33,496 nucleotides of DNA from positions 1-33,496 of the forward strand of contig NZ_JAABNT010000024.1 of the NCBI RefSeq assembly GCF_010667575.1, read 5' to 3'. Numbering within the stretch: the stretch's first letter is position 1; the number at the start of each line of letters is the position of its first letter. A program made the translations under genes and the position numbers. This DNA is from Sulfitobacter sediminilitoris. Lineage in GTDB: Bacteria; Pseudomonadota; Alphaproteobacteria; Rhodobacterales; Rhodobacteraceae. The notes under the pieces were generated by a model. The model was given only the letters and a program-made list of their open reading frames with translations, did no database searches and was not told where the DNA came from. Shown here piece after piece: positions 1 through 7,127 of this stretch.

Positions 1-449
1 GGTGCCGCCAGAGCCTGAGCCCCCGGTGCCGCCGGAGCCTGAACCCCCGGTACCGCCTGAGCCTGAGCCCTTGGTGCCGCCAGAGCCTGAACCCCCGGTG
101 CCGCCGGAGCCTGAACCCTTGGTGCCGCCAGAGCCGGAGCCCCCGGTGCCGCCAGAGCCGGAGCCCTTGGTGCCGCCGGAGCCTGAACCCCCGGTACCGC
201 CGGAGCCTGAGCCCTTGGTGCCGCCAGAGCCTGAACCCCCGGTACCGCCAGAGCCGGAACCCTTGGTGCCGCCAGAGCCTGAGCCCCCGGTGCCGCCAGA
301 GCCGGAGCCCCCGGTGCCGCCAGAGCCGGAGCCCTTGGTGCCACCTGAGCCTGAACCCCCGGTGCCGCCAGAGCCTGAACCCCCGGTGCCGCCAGAGCCG
401 GAACCCTTGGTGCCGCCAGAGCCGGAGCCCCCGGTGCCGCCAGAGCCAG
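1..449. repeat. 24-bp tandem repeat array, about 18 units
   Basis: A 24-base unit is repeated head to tail about 18 times from the left edge to about 449, and it may continue outside the window. Units differ mainly at one codon, read on the minus strand as Gly (ccc on the plus strand) or Lys (ctt on the plus strand), and at silent third positions. The two variants often alternate, giving local 48-base periodicity, with 72-base steps where two Gly units adjoin. The unit length is a multiple of three, so copy-number change keeps the reading frame. Confidence 0.9.
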
Positions 450-594
450 CGACATCCTCGTCATCGTCTTGATTGAAATGCTTGGAAAGATGCTGATCGT
501 ACCATTTGGAGAAGCTTCTGCCTTCCACGCCACCGTTATGGTAGGATTTGGTGCTGCTGGCCTGCCAGCCCCCGAAATTAAAATACTGGCCCAT
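1..594 (-). CDS. Gly/Ser/Thr-rich tandem-repeat protein (3' end beyond window)
   Basis: The function is not recognised. The minus-strand frame opens with ATG at 594, preceded about seven bases upstream by a GGGAG ribosome binding site, and stays open to the left edge (198 codons). About 50 non-repetitive residues begin MGQYFNFGGWQ, are rich in aromatic, Gly and Ser residues, and end in an acidic run (QDDDEDV). The rest consists of eight-residue repeats, GSGSGGTG alternating with GSGSGGTK. No signal peptide is visible, so if it is exported, a C-terminal signal (type I secretion) would have to lie outside the window. A flexible linker or surface/matrix protein is plausible but only inferred. 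The opposite strand is also open (Pro-Glu repeats) but shows no start or ribosome site, so the minus strand is preferred. Its gene diverges from the phosphotransferase at 922. Confidence 0.6.
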   Translation of the reverse strand, partial: MGQYFNFGGWQASSTKSYHNGGVEGRSFSKWYDQHLSKHFNQDDDEDVAGSGGTGGSGSGGTKGSGSGGTGGSGSGGTGGSGSGGTKGSGSGGTGGSGSGGTGGSGSGGTKGSGSGGTGGSGSGGTKGSGSGGTGGSGSGGTKGSGSGGTGGSGSGGTKGSGSGGTGGSGSGGTKGSGSGGTGGSGSGGTGGSGSGGT

Positions 595-921
595 AGGACA
601 CTCCCTTGAAAGACAGCACTTTCCCGCCACCAGACAGACCTGTCTGATGCCATCAATGCTGATGCTTGAAATCCCGATAAGCTGGGCAAAAACTGTAGAT
701 TAAATCAAGAATTCTGCGAAAAATGGCCCAAATGGGGCAAATTGCGGCAAGAATAAGGAGACAAAAAACGAAACGCGGTTAACATCGTCTCCATTCTTGG
801 AACAGTGCAGCCGGAACCTTTTTCGGTTTTCAGACATATCGCCAAGCTTCTGACATGATTCTGCCGCATCAAATGGGTATCGACGTCTCAATAATTCGTA
901 AGAGGTAGGCAGCGGATCGAT
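595..921. other. Divergent intergenic region, no gene seen
   Basis: This 327-base gap separates the starts of two divergent genes and should hold both promoters. It is more A+T-rich than its surroundings between about 690 and 800. A short inverted repeat, GCCC-N5-GGGC, lies near 727-739. I found no RNA gene and no convincing -35/-10 pair. Confidence 0.5.
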
Positions 922-1950
922 ATGAGCAGTTCTTCCAAGACAGAAGCGCGGGAAACAATCATCGCCGCCGCAGAAAAGCACTTTGGCTCCAAGGTCACCG
1001 GGATTGACGCTCCGGGCGGTGAAGGTCGCGCCAGCCTGCTGCTTAGCCTCGCCGATGGACGGGAGACATTTGCCACACTTCGCCCGAACTTCCGGCGCAC
1101 CCATCTTGAGGCCTTCGTGCTCAGCGAACTGGGCCAGCACTGCGACGACCTCCCGCAGTGTCTGGGTGTTGTGGGCGAGGTGATGTTTCAGTCCAACGTC
1201 GGTGACAGGCGCCTGAACATTGAAATCGCCAAAGTCGGCGGAGCCAAGCGCCAGGCGCTGGCTGAAGACGCTGTCGCCGCAATCTTTCGCATACATCGCG
1301 CTGCCCGCCAGACAAAGATGCACGAGATGCTGCCACACCTCGGCGCGACGCCGCTTTGGATCGACAATTTCGTGGGTGCGATCAAATTCCTTGACGAAAT
1401 GTCAGGCGGCATTTCAAGTCAATTCGATCAGAATGCCGTGGCAGAGCGTTTGTCGGGTCATGCCGGGCAATTCGTGAAATGGGACTGCAGGTCCGGCAAT
1501 GCCGCAATTGATCCCGAGAACCGCCTGCGCTGGTTTGACTTTGAGTATTGCGGCATGCGCCACGGCGCAGAAGACCTTGCATGGCTCATCGGGGATGAAG
1601 CCTGGCCCCTACGCCCTGACCGAATGGTCGATGTCATCATCGACGCCTATGATCCGACCTGCGGGTACGCGATCGAGGATTACCTTGATTATCTTTCCGT
1701 CTACCTGACCTTCCACGTGGTGCAGCGCCTCAAACTGATCACCAAGGAGGCGCAAAAGCGCGGCTGGCTCAGCAAGACCCGCATCCGCAAGTATGACGAC
1801 GCAGGCGTGCATCCTGATTTTGCCGTCCAGATTTGCCGGGTCGGCGCTTACTATGCGGCACAGTCGCCGCTGACCGCCTGTCTTGCGCCAAACTTCGAAG
1901 CCGCAGAGCGCGGGTTTGCCGGGGTAGCGTCCACGCTCAAATCCGCCTGA
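922..1950 (+). CDS. Aminoglycoside phosphotransferase (APH)-like kinase-fold protein
   Basis: This 342-residue protein has the C-lobe signature of the APH/choline kinase fold. The catalytic-loop motif is KWDCRSGN (D188, N193), where most family members have HGDxxxxN, and the metal-binding Asp lies in WFDFEYCG (D206), followed by an HGAEDLAWLIGDE stretch. The aspartates and asparagine needed for phosphotransfer are present, but the His-Gly before the catalytic Asp is replaced by Lys-Trp. The N-lobe is short and its ATP-binding lysine cannot be placed with confidence. The substrate is unknown. Many chromosomal members act on small metabolites or cell-surface components, so antibiotic resistance should not be assumed. 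A same-strand acyltransferase gene follows after 189 bases. Confidence 0.75.
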   Translation: MSSSSKTEARETIIAAAEKHFGSKVTGIDAPGGEGRASLLLSLADGRETFATLRPNFRRTHLEAFVLSELGQHCDDLPQCLGVVGEVMFQSNVGDRRLNIEIAKVGGAKRQALAEDAVAAIFRIHRAARQTKMHEMLPHLGATPLWIDNFVGAIKFLDEMSGGISSQFDQNAVAERLSGHAGQFVKWDCRSGNAAIDPENRLRWFDFEYCGMRHGAEDLAWLIGDEAWPLRPDRMVDVIIDAYDPTCGYAIEDYLDYLSVYLTFHVVQRLKLITKEAQKRGWLSKTRIRKYDDAGVHPDFAVQICRVGAYYAAQSPLTACLAPNFEAAERGFAGVASTLKSA

Positions 1951-2106
1951 ACGCGGGTCGATTAATGCTGGCTGGGCAATCCCTACGCTTCAACCTTATT
2001 CACAAGTAGCCATAACAAGTCGGTCACGGAAATGGCGCATCCCCCACTTGACCGGTTGAACCAGTGATTTCGTCCGCGACCTGACCTGCTTCAGCTTAAT
2101 GCCACA

Positions 2107-2120
2107 CAATATCCATATTG
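2107..2120. promoter_or_regulatory. Palindrome CAATAT-CC-ATATTG upstream of the acyltransferase gene
   Basis: The two six-base arms are perfectly complementary around a CC centre, and the site ends 19 bases before the ATG at 2140. The position suits an operator or a promoter-overlapping site. No regulator gene lies next to it. A 14-base palindrome in A+T-rich DNA can also arise by chance. Confidence 0.3.
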
Positions 2121-2139
2121 CCCTGTTAACGAACGTTTC

Positions 2140-3393
2140 ATGAATGATCTGTCACATGAATACGAAAACGGCTTCCGTATCGGCCAATACCGCGTCGATA
2201 CCGTTATGCACCCAACGGACCTTCGGGCCCTCAAACCGGATTGGGACGCGCTTTTTGATCAGGATCCTGACGCGGGGGTTTTCCTGTCTTATGACTGGCT
2301 GGAATCCGGTTTGCTGGCGAACCCAAATCGGTGGCGCATCTTTGTCGTCCGCGACAAAACCGGCGTCCCCGTCTGTATATTCCCAACCAAACAACGCGTT
2401 CATTGGAGCAAAACCTACAGTCAATTCCAGACGGAAATCGAAGCGGCAGGGAGGTTGGCATGGGGCGAATACACCGGGTTCATCTGTCGTATGGATCAAG
2501 AAGAAGGCGCCTTGAAGGTGTTGGCCCAAGCATTGGAAGGCTATCCGTGGAAAAGTCTAAGTCTGCGGTATGAGCCGACGTTGCGCCGATCCAGGATTTT
2601 CGCGGAGGCTTTTGGAGAGGCGTTCTCGCACCAGTTCCGTCCATACCGGATCAACAAAGGTGAGATTGACAACCTAGTCAGTCTAAAAGTTCCGATCGAA
2701 GCAGGATTTGAGAATGTCTTGGCATCGCGTGTGAGCTCCAACACCAGACAGAAAATCCGACGCTACCGCCGCAAACTACTGGAGACCGGCACCTATCGCA
2801 TCACGACGGCCAGTTCGGAAACGGTGGAACGCGACATTGCGGGTTTGCTTCGAAACTGGGTCGACCAATGGTCCACACAGAAAGGAACCGACAAAGCGCT
2901 AGAGATCGCTGACCGATATGGCCGCGCCCTTTTGACTGCTGACAGTACAGATAGCCTGTATTTGCCGGCACTGTGGCAAGGCGACAAGATGCTTGGCGCT
3001 CTTGGCCATGTCGTTGACAAAAAGCAAGGCTGTGTAAATTTTCTTGTCGCTGGCCGGAATTCGAAGGCAACCGACCCCGCGATCGGCCTATTGCTTCACG
3101 CCCACGCAATCGAATGGGCTGCCGACGCAGGCTATCGCGCTTATAACTTTGGACATGGCGATCAGAGCTACAAGCTGAGTTTCGGACCAGAGAAGACGCG
3201 GAGTCACTATCTCAATGTGCGCAGGGCAGGCGACAAATCCGTTCTAGATATTGTCAGTCTTCGACCAGCCTTGCAAAGGCTTGCCAATTTCGCACAAGAG
3301 GGAAAAGCCGACCGGATAAAGCCAAGCGCAGAGCAACTTGCTTCCTTGCTTGATCCGCAGTCCCTGCATCAAGTTCCCCGGATTGCAAACTAA
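2140..3393 (+). CDS. GNAT-superfamily acyltransferase (FemAB/BioF2-like, CelD/BcsL type)
   Basis: This 417-residue protein matches the double-GNAT acyltransferases annotated as BioF2-like (Acetyltransf_6) or CelD/BcsL. The N-terminal half contains the W-D-x-L-x(n)-VFLSYDWLES pattern (about residues 35-56). A basic SSNTRQKIRRYRRKL helix lies at about 199-213. The C-terminal signature GYRAYNFGHGDQSYKLSFG (about 331-349) is highly typical. Members transfer acyl or aminoacyl groups to cell-envelope or polysaccharide substrates. The actual acyl donor and acceptor here are unknown. The ATG at 2140 lacks a clear Shine-Dalgarno sequence, and no better start was found. The transporter gene at 3552-5168 converges on it. 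Confidence 0.75.
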   Translation: MNDLSHEYENGFRIGQYRVDTVMHPTDLRALKPDWDALFDQDPDAGVFLSYDWLESGLLANPNRWRIFVVRDKTGVPVCIFPTKQRVHWSKTYSQFQTEIEAAGRLAWGEYTGFICRMDQEEGALKVLAQALEGYPWKSLSLRYEPTLRRSRIFAEAFGEAFSHQFRPYRINKGEIDNLVSLKVPIEAGFENVLASRVSSNTRQKIRRYRRKLLETGTYRITTASSETVERDIAGLLRNWVDQWSTQKGTDKALEIADRYGRALLTADSTDSLYLPALWQGDKMLGALGHVVDKKQGCVNFLVAGRNSKATDPAIGLLLHAHAIEWAADAGYRAYNFGHGDQSYKLSFGPEKTRSHYLNVRRAGDKSVLDIVSLRPALQRLANFAQEGKADRIKPSAEQLASLLDPQSLHQVPRIAN

Positions 3394-3551
3394 CCGAAGG
3401 CCATTTTCGAATGCTTGCCAAGTTGTTTTCGGGAGCGCCGTCAAATTTCCTTTGGCATTCCGACCAACGCTGCATCGCGGCGACTGACCTGTTCTGGGCT
3501 CTGGCTTGAAGCCTTTGGTGCGGCAATGGCGCTTTTCGCTGGTGTATGGGA

Positions 3552-5168
3552 TCAATCCGTCGTTCGGTACCTCGATGTTTGTACCAACAGAACAACCAAA
3601 AGCGGCACCACGACAGTGATTACGCCAACGACGATCAGCAGTTCACCCAAGACGGAATAGTCCGGGGCCGAGATCGCTTCTCCGGTCGCCGGATCGACAG
3701 AGGCGCGGGTCACGATATAGACCTTGTTGAGATACTTGGTGCCCAGGCTGCTTGCTGACAGTGCCAAATTCGTAAACGACGCCATTACGGCAAAGAATGT
3801 GGCTTTCAGATCAGGTGGCGCGTTGCGCGCGATCCATGCCAACATCGGTACCATGGCAATCTGGCCCAGTGGCGATTCAATAGCAGTATCCAGTATGGCG
3901 ATGAACCGCGCATCCACGATGCCGTTTGTGCGCGCCGCTGTCCATTCCTGCACACCATAATAAAGACCGATGTTCGGCAGCGACAAAATGCCCGCGGCGA
4001 TGGTCAGCAGCACGACGATGTAAGCGATCGATCGTTTCGCCATCATGGGTCGAAGAACGATCAGACCGACCAAAGCAAGCAGGCTGGTAATCAGCGAAAG
4101 GACCGACAGGAAACGTTCATCAAAGCGCAGTTCGTCGATTTCGAACCATGTCAGACCGGGGCCGGGCAGGGGCACAGCGCGGAACACGAAGATGATCGTC
4201 GCAGTACCGATCAAGACCCGCGCATCGACAAGCGTGAGGTTCTGAAGCAACTGCCGGATGAGATACAGTACGATATATAAGGACGTCGCAAAAACAATCT
4301 CCTGCGCATACACCAGATCAGAAGTCCCCAAAAGAATGCTGAGCAGGACAAAGGCCAATCCGCCACCGAGTATGCGCCAATCAACCTTGGTATCGCCATC
4401 CGGACCCACCTGCGGCAACCCGTGTGCCAGCTTTCGGCGTTGTATGATGGTATGCAGGACCACGCCGCTGACCGAGATGACTGGTATAGTGAGAGCGATA
4501 AGATAGACCCGTCCATAAAGCGCAAGGCGCGCTTCGCGTGGCAGAGTTTCAGTATCCGAGAATAGCCAGATATTGACCGCAGCTACCGACATAAAGCCTG
4601 AGATAATTGCGATCCGGCCCAGTGTTTGCATCGTCGTGTGCATCGCGCGCGACTGCATTTCGCTGAAGGGGTTGCCGGTGTCATCCGTGCGCGGAACGGC
4701 TTCGACGGTCATCGCATCGGCAACGATGTCCTGAATTGCATAGCCTGAAGGTGCCAGCAGCAATGCAATCACATACCATGTCTCAAGCGGGAAAACTGCG
4801 CGCATTTCATTTGGCCGCGACACCAACCCGAACATGATCAGCAGAGACATCGTGATCAGGCCTGCTCCAAACAGGATCAACAAGGATTTCCAGCGCCAAA
4901 ACAGGTCGACAACATGGCCCAAAGGCACTTTTAGAATCCATGGCAAACCTGCCCAAAACGCGAGGCCAGCGATGAATGCAGCTGATAGGTCAAGGTATTC
5001 TTTCAGGAAGAACGCACCGACAACCGACGTCAGCCCTGATACGCCAGCGGCGAAATAAACCATCAAGGGTGGCAGATATGACCAGCGCAACTGCCTTACG
5101 AGATCCAGAAAGATCTGCTGAAACCAGGTCCCCTTCTGCGTTACAGTCTGATCTTCCCCGACACTCAT
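3552..5168 (-). CDS. MFS-type transporter, folate-biopterin transporter (BT1)-like
   Basis: This polytopic inner-membrane protein of 538 residues has about 12-14 hydrophobic segments. The first part (SYLPPLMVYFAAGVSGL, then the W-A-G-LPWILKVPLGHVVD loop) and the motif IQDIVADAMTVEAVP resemble the folate-biopterin transporter branch of the major facilitator superfamily, whose members carry a similar D-V-V-A-D-x-x-V motif. A large loop near the middle (RRKLAHGLPQVGPDGDTKVD) separates the two halves. The substrate is not predictable; folate or pterin uptake is only a family-level hint. I chose ATG at 5168, because the longer frame opens with TTG at 5192 and adds eight residues without a better ribosome site. 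It is monocistronic with its own promoter and a leader of about 140 bases. Confidence 0.7.
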   Translation of the reverse strand: MSVGEDQTVTQKGTWFQQIFLDLVRQLRWSYLPPLMVYFAAGVSGLTSVVGAFFLKEYLDLSAAFIAGLAFWAGLPWILKVPLGHVVDLFWRWKSLLILFGAGLITMSLLIMFGLVSRPNEMRAVFPLETWYVIALLLAPSGYAIQDIVADAMTVEAVPRTDDTGNPFSEMQSRAMHTTMQTLGRIAIISGFMSVAAVNIWLFSDTETLPREARLALYGRVYLIALTIPVISVSGVVLHTIIQRRKLAHGLPQVGPDGDTKVDWRILGGGLAFVLLSILLGTSDLVYAQEIVFATSLYIVLYLIRQLLQNLTLVDARVLIGTATIIFVFRAVPLPGPGLTWFEIDELRFDERFLSVLSLITSLLALVGLIVLRPMMAKRSIAYIVVLLTIAAGILSLPNIGLYYGVQEWTAARTNGIVDARFIAILDTAIESPLGQIAMVPMLAWIARNAPPDLKATFFAVMASFTNLALSASSLGTKYLNKVYIVTRASVDPATGEAISAPDYSVLGELLIVVGVITVVVPLLVVLLVQTSRYRTTD

Positions 5169-5312
5169 CTGCGTTCCAGACCCTGTAGCCAAGTCATGCG
5201 TGCACCATGCCGTCCCTGTTTCAGACGCCTTACATCACGATCTTTCTGAAAAGCTGCGAACATGCATTGTGCCAACAAGATTCTGTGCCTTACCCGATAA
5301 GAACAGCGTGGG

Positions 5313-5340
5313 ATAATATGCTGCGCTGCATTCAGGTCAA
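5313..5340 (-). promoter_or_regulatory. Sigma70-type promoter for the MFS transporter gene
   Basis: On the minus strand, TTGACC (5340-5335) is followed after 16 bases by TATTAT (5318-5313), close to the housekeeping consensus. Transcription would start near 5306 and give a leader of about 138 bases before the ATG at 5168. No riboswitch fold was recognised in that leader. Confidence 0.45.
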
Positions 5341-5440
5341 TTGGCATGAAGGCGCATGGCGCATTCATACTGACCCCAACTCAGGGTCTGCAATCAGTCG
5401 GTAGCCAATCATTGGAAACACAGATGAAAAGGTGCCTGAC

Positions 5441-6715
5441 TCAAACCGCTGCGCGTGCCCGCGCCTCAATGCTGTCCAGGGCGGATCCCAAAGTCCCACG
5501 GATATCCACCGAAATGCCCAAAGGATTGTTTTCCCAGTGCGCAACCATTGGATCGGCCATCATCGCGCTCCGAAAAGCGTCAATCGCGGGCAACAGCGCC
5601 TCTGCGGTGCTGGCATGTTTGTCTGCTCCTGCTTTGGCATGGTCCATCAGCGCGGCGGTCAGACGGGTATAGCTGCTGCCACCGTTCAGCCCGGTGATGC
5701 CATGATCTGCGATCCGGTCGAGGGCGGGTTCGTTGTATTTCTTGAGCGCAGTGGCAAGTTTCGTGATGCCCGTATCCGCGTTCTCCTTGGCTGTGTTCCA
5801 GATATCAAGCACGCTTTTGGTATCGGCCGCCTTATCGCCGGCAGCGCCGCCGCTGTCCAAAGTTGATCTTAGCGCCGCGATATCCGCCAGTGCTGCCGCG
5901 CCCTCACCACCGGTGAGCTTGCCCTTGATCTTCTGCAGGCGGGGCATCAGCGCCTTTTTTTGATCGTCAGACAGCTTGCCCAAGTCGGCAACGAGCGATT
6001 TGAAAGCGTCTTGCGGCGTTTCCGAGGGGGCTTTGGGCGGCGTTGTGGGCTTCAGCCGCGACAGCACAGTTTCCAAAAGTTCGATCGTCTCGCGGGCTTC
6101 GGAAACCTCGCCCTTTTTGATTTGACTGATGGCTTTGAGAAATGGTTTTTGCAAACGCTCCGACATGTCCGGAGGTACTGTCCCCATTGCATCCTTGATC
6201 TTGGTCAGCCGCCGGGCCAATTCTGCGCTGCCTTCAGTCTTTGGCGGCGGAGTCGGTGCGAGGGCAGCTGTGGGGGCCTCTGCCCCGATGGGCGATTGGA
6301 TATCATCATCGGTGTCGTCAAACTGATCGGCGGCGGGCAGGGTATCTTCGTCTATCTCTATCCCGTCCGGACCAACCAACATGGGCTTGAACTTGCCCAT
6401 CCCAGCCTTGCGAAAACGCACACGCAGTTGTTTGATAATGCCCTTGATCGGTTTGGGGGAACTCAACAGGATATTGTCTTCATCCACTCTAAAGGTGCCA
6501 AAGCATACCTTGCTGATCGCCTTGCTGGACGCTTTCAACTCTTTCTTGAGCGTTTTGCCCGGCTTGCGAAGATGCGTCAGGAACCCGCAGTCTTCGGGTT
6601 TGGAGGCAAGTCCGAAAGCATAGGGAAGGGGTTCGCCGCTCATCTTGGCTTTCTTGAACAGCTTGCCGATCTCATCGGGGTCAAAGGCCGGATCATCTGT
6701 CTTTGCTTTTGCCAT
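5441..6715 (-). CDS. Helical protein of unknown function, third gene of the toxin-like trio
   Basis: This is a 424-residue soluble protein that I cannot assign to a named family. Residues 1-123 form a compact Lys-rich domain (LPYAFGLASKPEDCGF; LRVRFRKAGMGKFKPMLVGPDGIEIDED). Residues 124-162 are an acidic and proline-rich linker (DDTDDD, PTPPPK). Two similar helical-hairpin units follow at about 166-222 and 237-288. Each has a P-x(n)-L-Q-K core, a short Gly-containing turn, then A-x(n)-L-x(n)-L. The C-terminal part contains ALDRIADHGITGLNGG and NPLGISVDIRGTLGSALD. There is no signal peptide or membrane segment. The start at 6715 has a GGGAGG site. It lies 19 bases after the acidic small gene and probably shares its mRNA. 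A chaperone, adaptor or loading role for the upstream 1031-residue protein is inferred from position and shared repeat style only. Confidence 0.6.
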   Translation of the reverse strand: MAKAKTDDPAFDPDEIGKLFKKAKMSGEPLPYAFGLASKPEDCGFLTHLRKPGKTLKKELKASSKAISKVCFGTFRVDEDNILLSSPKPIKGIIKQLRVRFRKAGMGKFKPMLVGPDGIEIDEDTLPAADQFDDTDDDIQSPIGAEAPTAALAPTPPPKTEGSAELARRLTKIKDAMGTVPPDMSERLQKPFLKAISQIKKGEVSEARETIELLETVLSRLKPTTPPKAPSETPQDAFKSLVADLGKLSDDQKKALMPRLQKIKGKLTGGEGAAALADIAALRSTLDSGGAAGDKAADTKSVLDIWNTAKENADTGITKLATALKKYNEPALDRIADHGITGLNGGSSYTRLTAALMDHAKAGADKHASTAEALLPAIDAFRSAMMADPMVAHWENNPLGISVDIRGTLGSALDSIEARARAAV

Positions 6716-6734
6716 CCCGCATCCTCCCTACGTC

Positions 6735-7112
6735 TTAACCGCCCTTGCGGGCGGCCCATTCCTCATCCGACATCGGCACAAATTGATAATCCGGCCCTTC
6801 ACCGGGTGCGCTGAGAACGGCATCAGGCCAGATGTACTCAAAGGCATGGCTGAACAGATCACCCAGATCCTCATCCGTAAAGGCATAGACATGGCCCACG
6901 AATTCGTCGATGCGCCCGTCCGGGTCTGCCACCAGTGAATCGATGGCCAGCATCAGCAGATCCTCATCGCCGTTCTGCCGTGCCTCCCGTATCATCGCGT
7001 CCATATCGACTTCGTAGGTTTCCCAATCGTCGATCGTCTCGGGGTTGGACGCGCCACGGCCTTCGGTCAGCCACGACAAATAGCGCTGTATGACGTAGAA
7101 GTTTACCTTCAT
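6735..7112 (-). CDS. Small acidic protein, candidate immunity protein
   Basis: This is a 125-residue soluble protein with strong acidic bias: about 28 Asp/Glu against 8 Lys/Arg. It is predicted mostly helical (DEDLLMLAIDSLVADPDGRIDEFVGHVYAFTDEDLGDLFSHAF). It starts 15 bases after the stop of the large helical protein, whose C-terminal domain looks separable, and ends 19 bases before the 424-residue gene. A small acidic protein immediately downstream of a large modular protein is the usual arrangement of an immunity gene after its toxin. No immunity-protein family was recognised, so this role is inference. The ribosome binding site is weak (AAGAAAG). A second, out-of-frame ATG lies five bases upstream of the chosen start. 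Confidence 0.6.
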   Translation of the reverse strand: MKVNFYVIQRYLSWLTEGRGASNPETIDDWETYEVDMDAMIREARQNGDEDLLMLAIDSLVADPDGRIDEFVGHVYAFTDEDLGDLFSHAFEYIWPDAVLSAPGEGPDYQFVPMSDEEWAARKGG

Positions 7113-7127
7113 CTCATTCGTCTTTCT

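Noticed and set aside
1..449. Possible CRISPR array
   Set aside because: Units are contiguous 24-base repeats without unique spacers and stay in one coding frame.
2..472. Plus-strand Pro/Glu repeat frame (PPEPEPPV units) across the tandem array
   Set aside because: It is the antisense of the Gly/Ser repeat. It has no visible start or ribosome site and stops right after the repeats, while the minus strand has ATG, GGGAG site and a sensible unique N-terminus.
5169..5192. TTG start adding eight residues to the MFS transporter
   Set aside because: An in-frame ATG follows at 5168, and the extension has no better ribosome binding site.
5960..6814. Plus-strand frame of 284 codons opposite the helical-protein genes
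   Set aside because: It crosses two well-supported minus-strand genes with good ribosome sites and has no recognisable domain.
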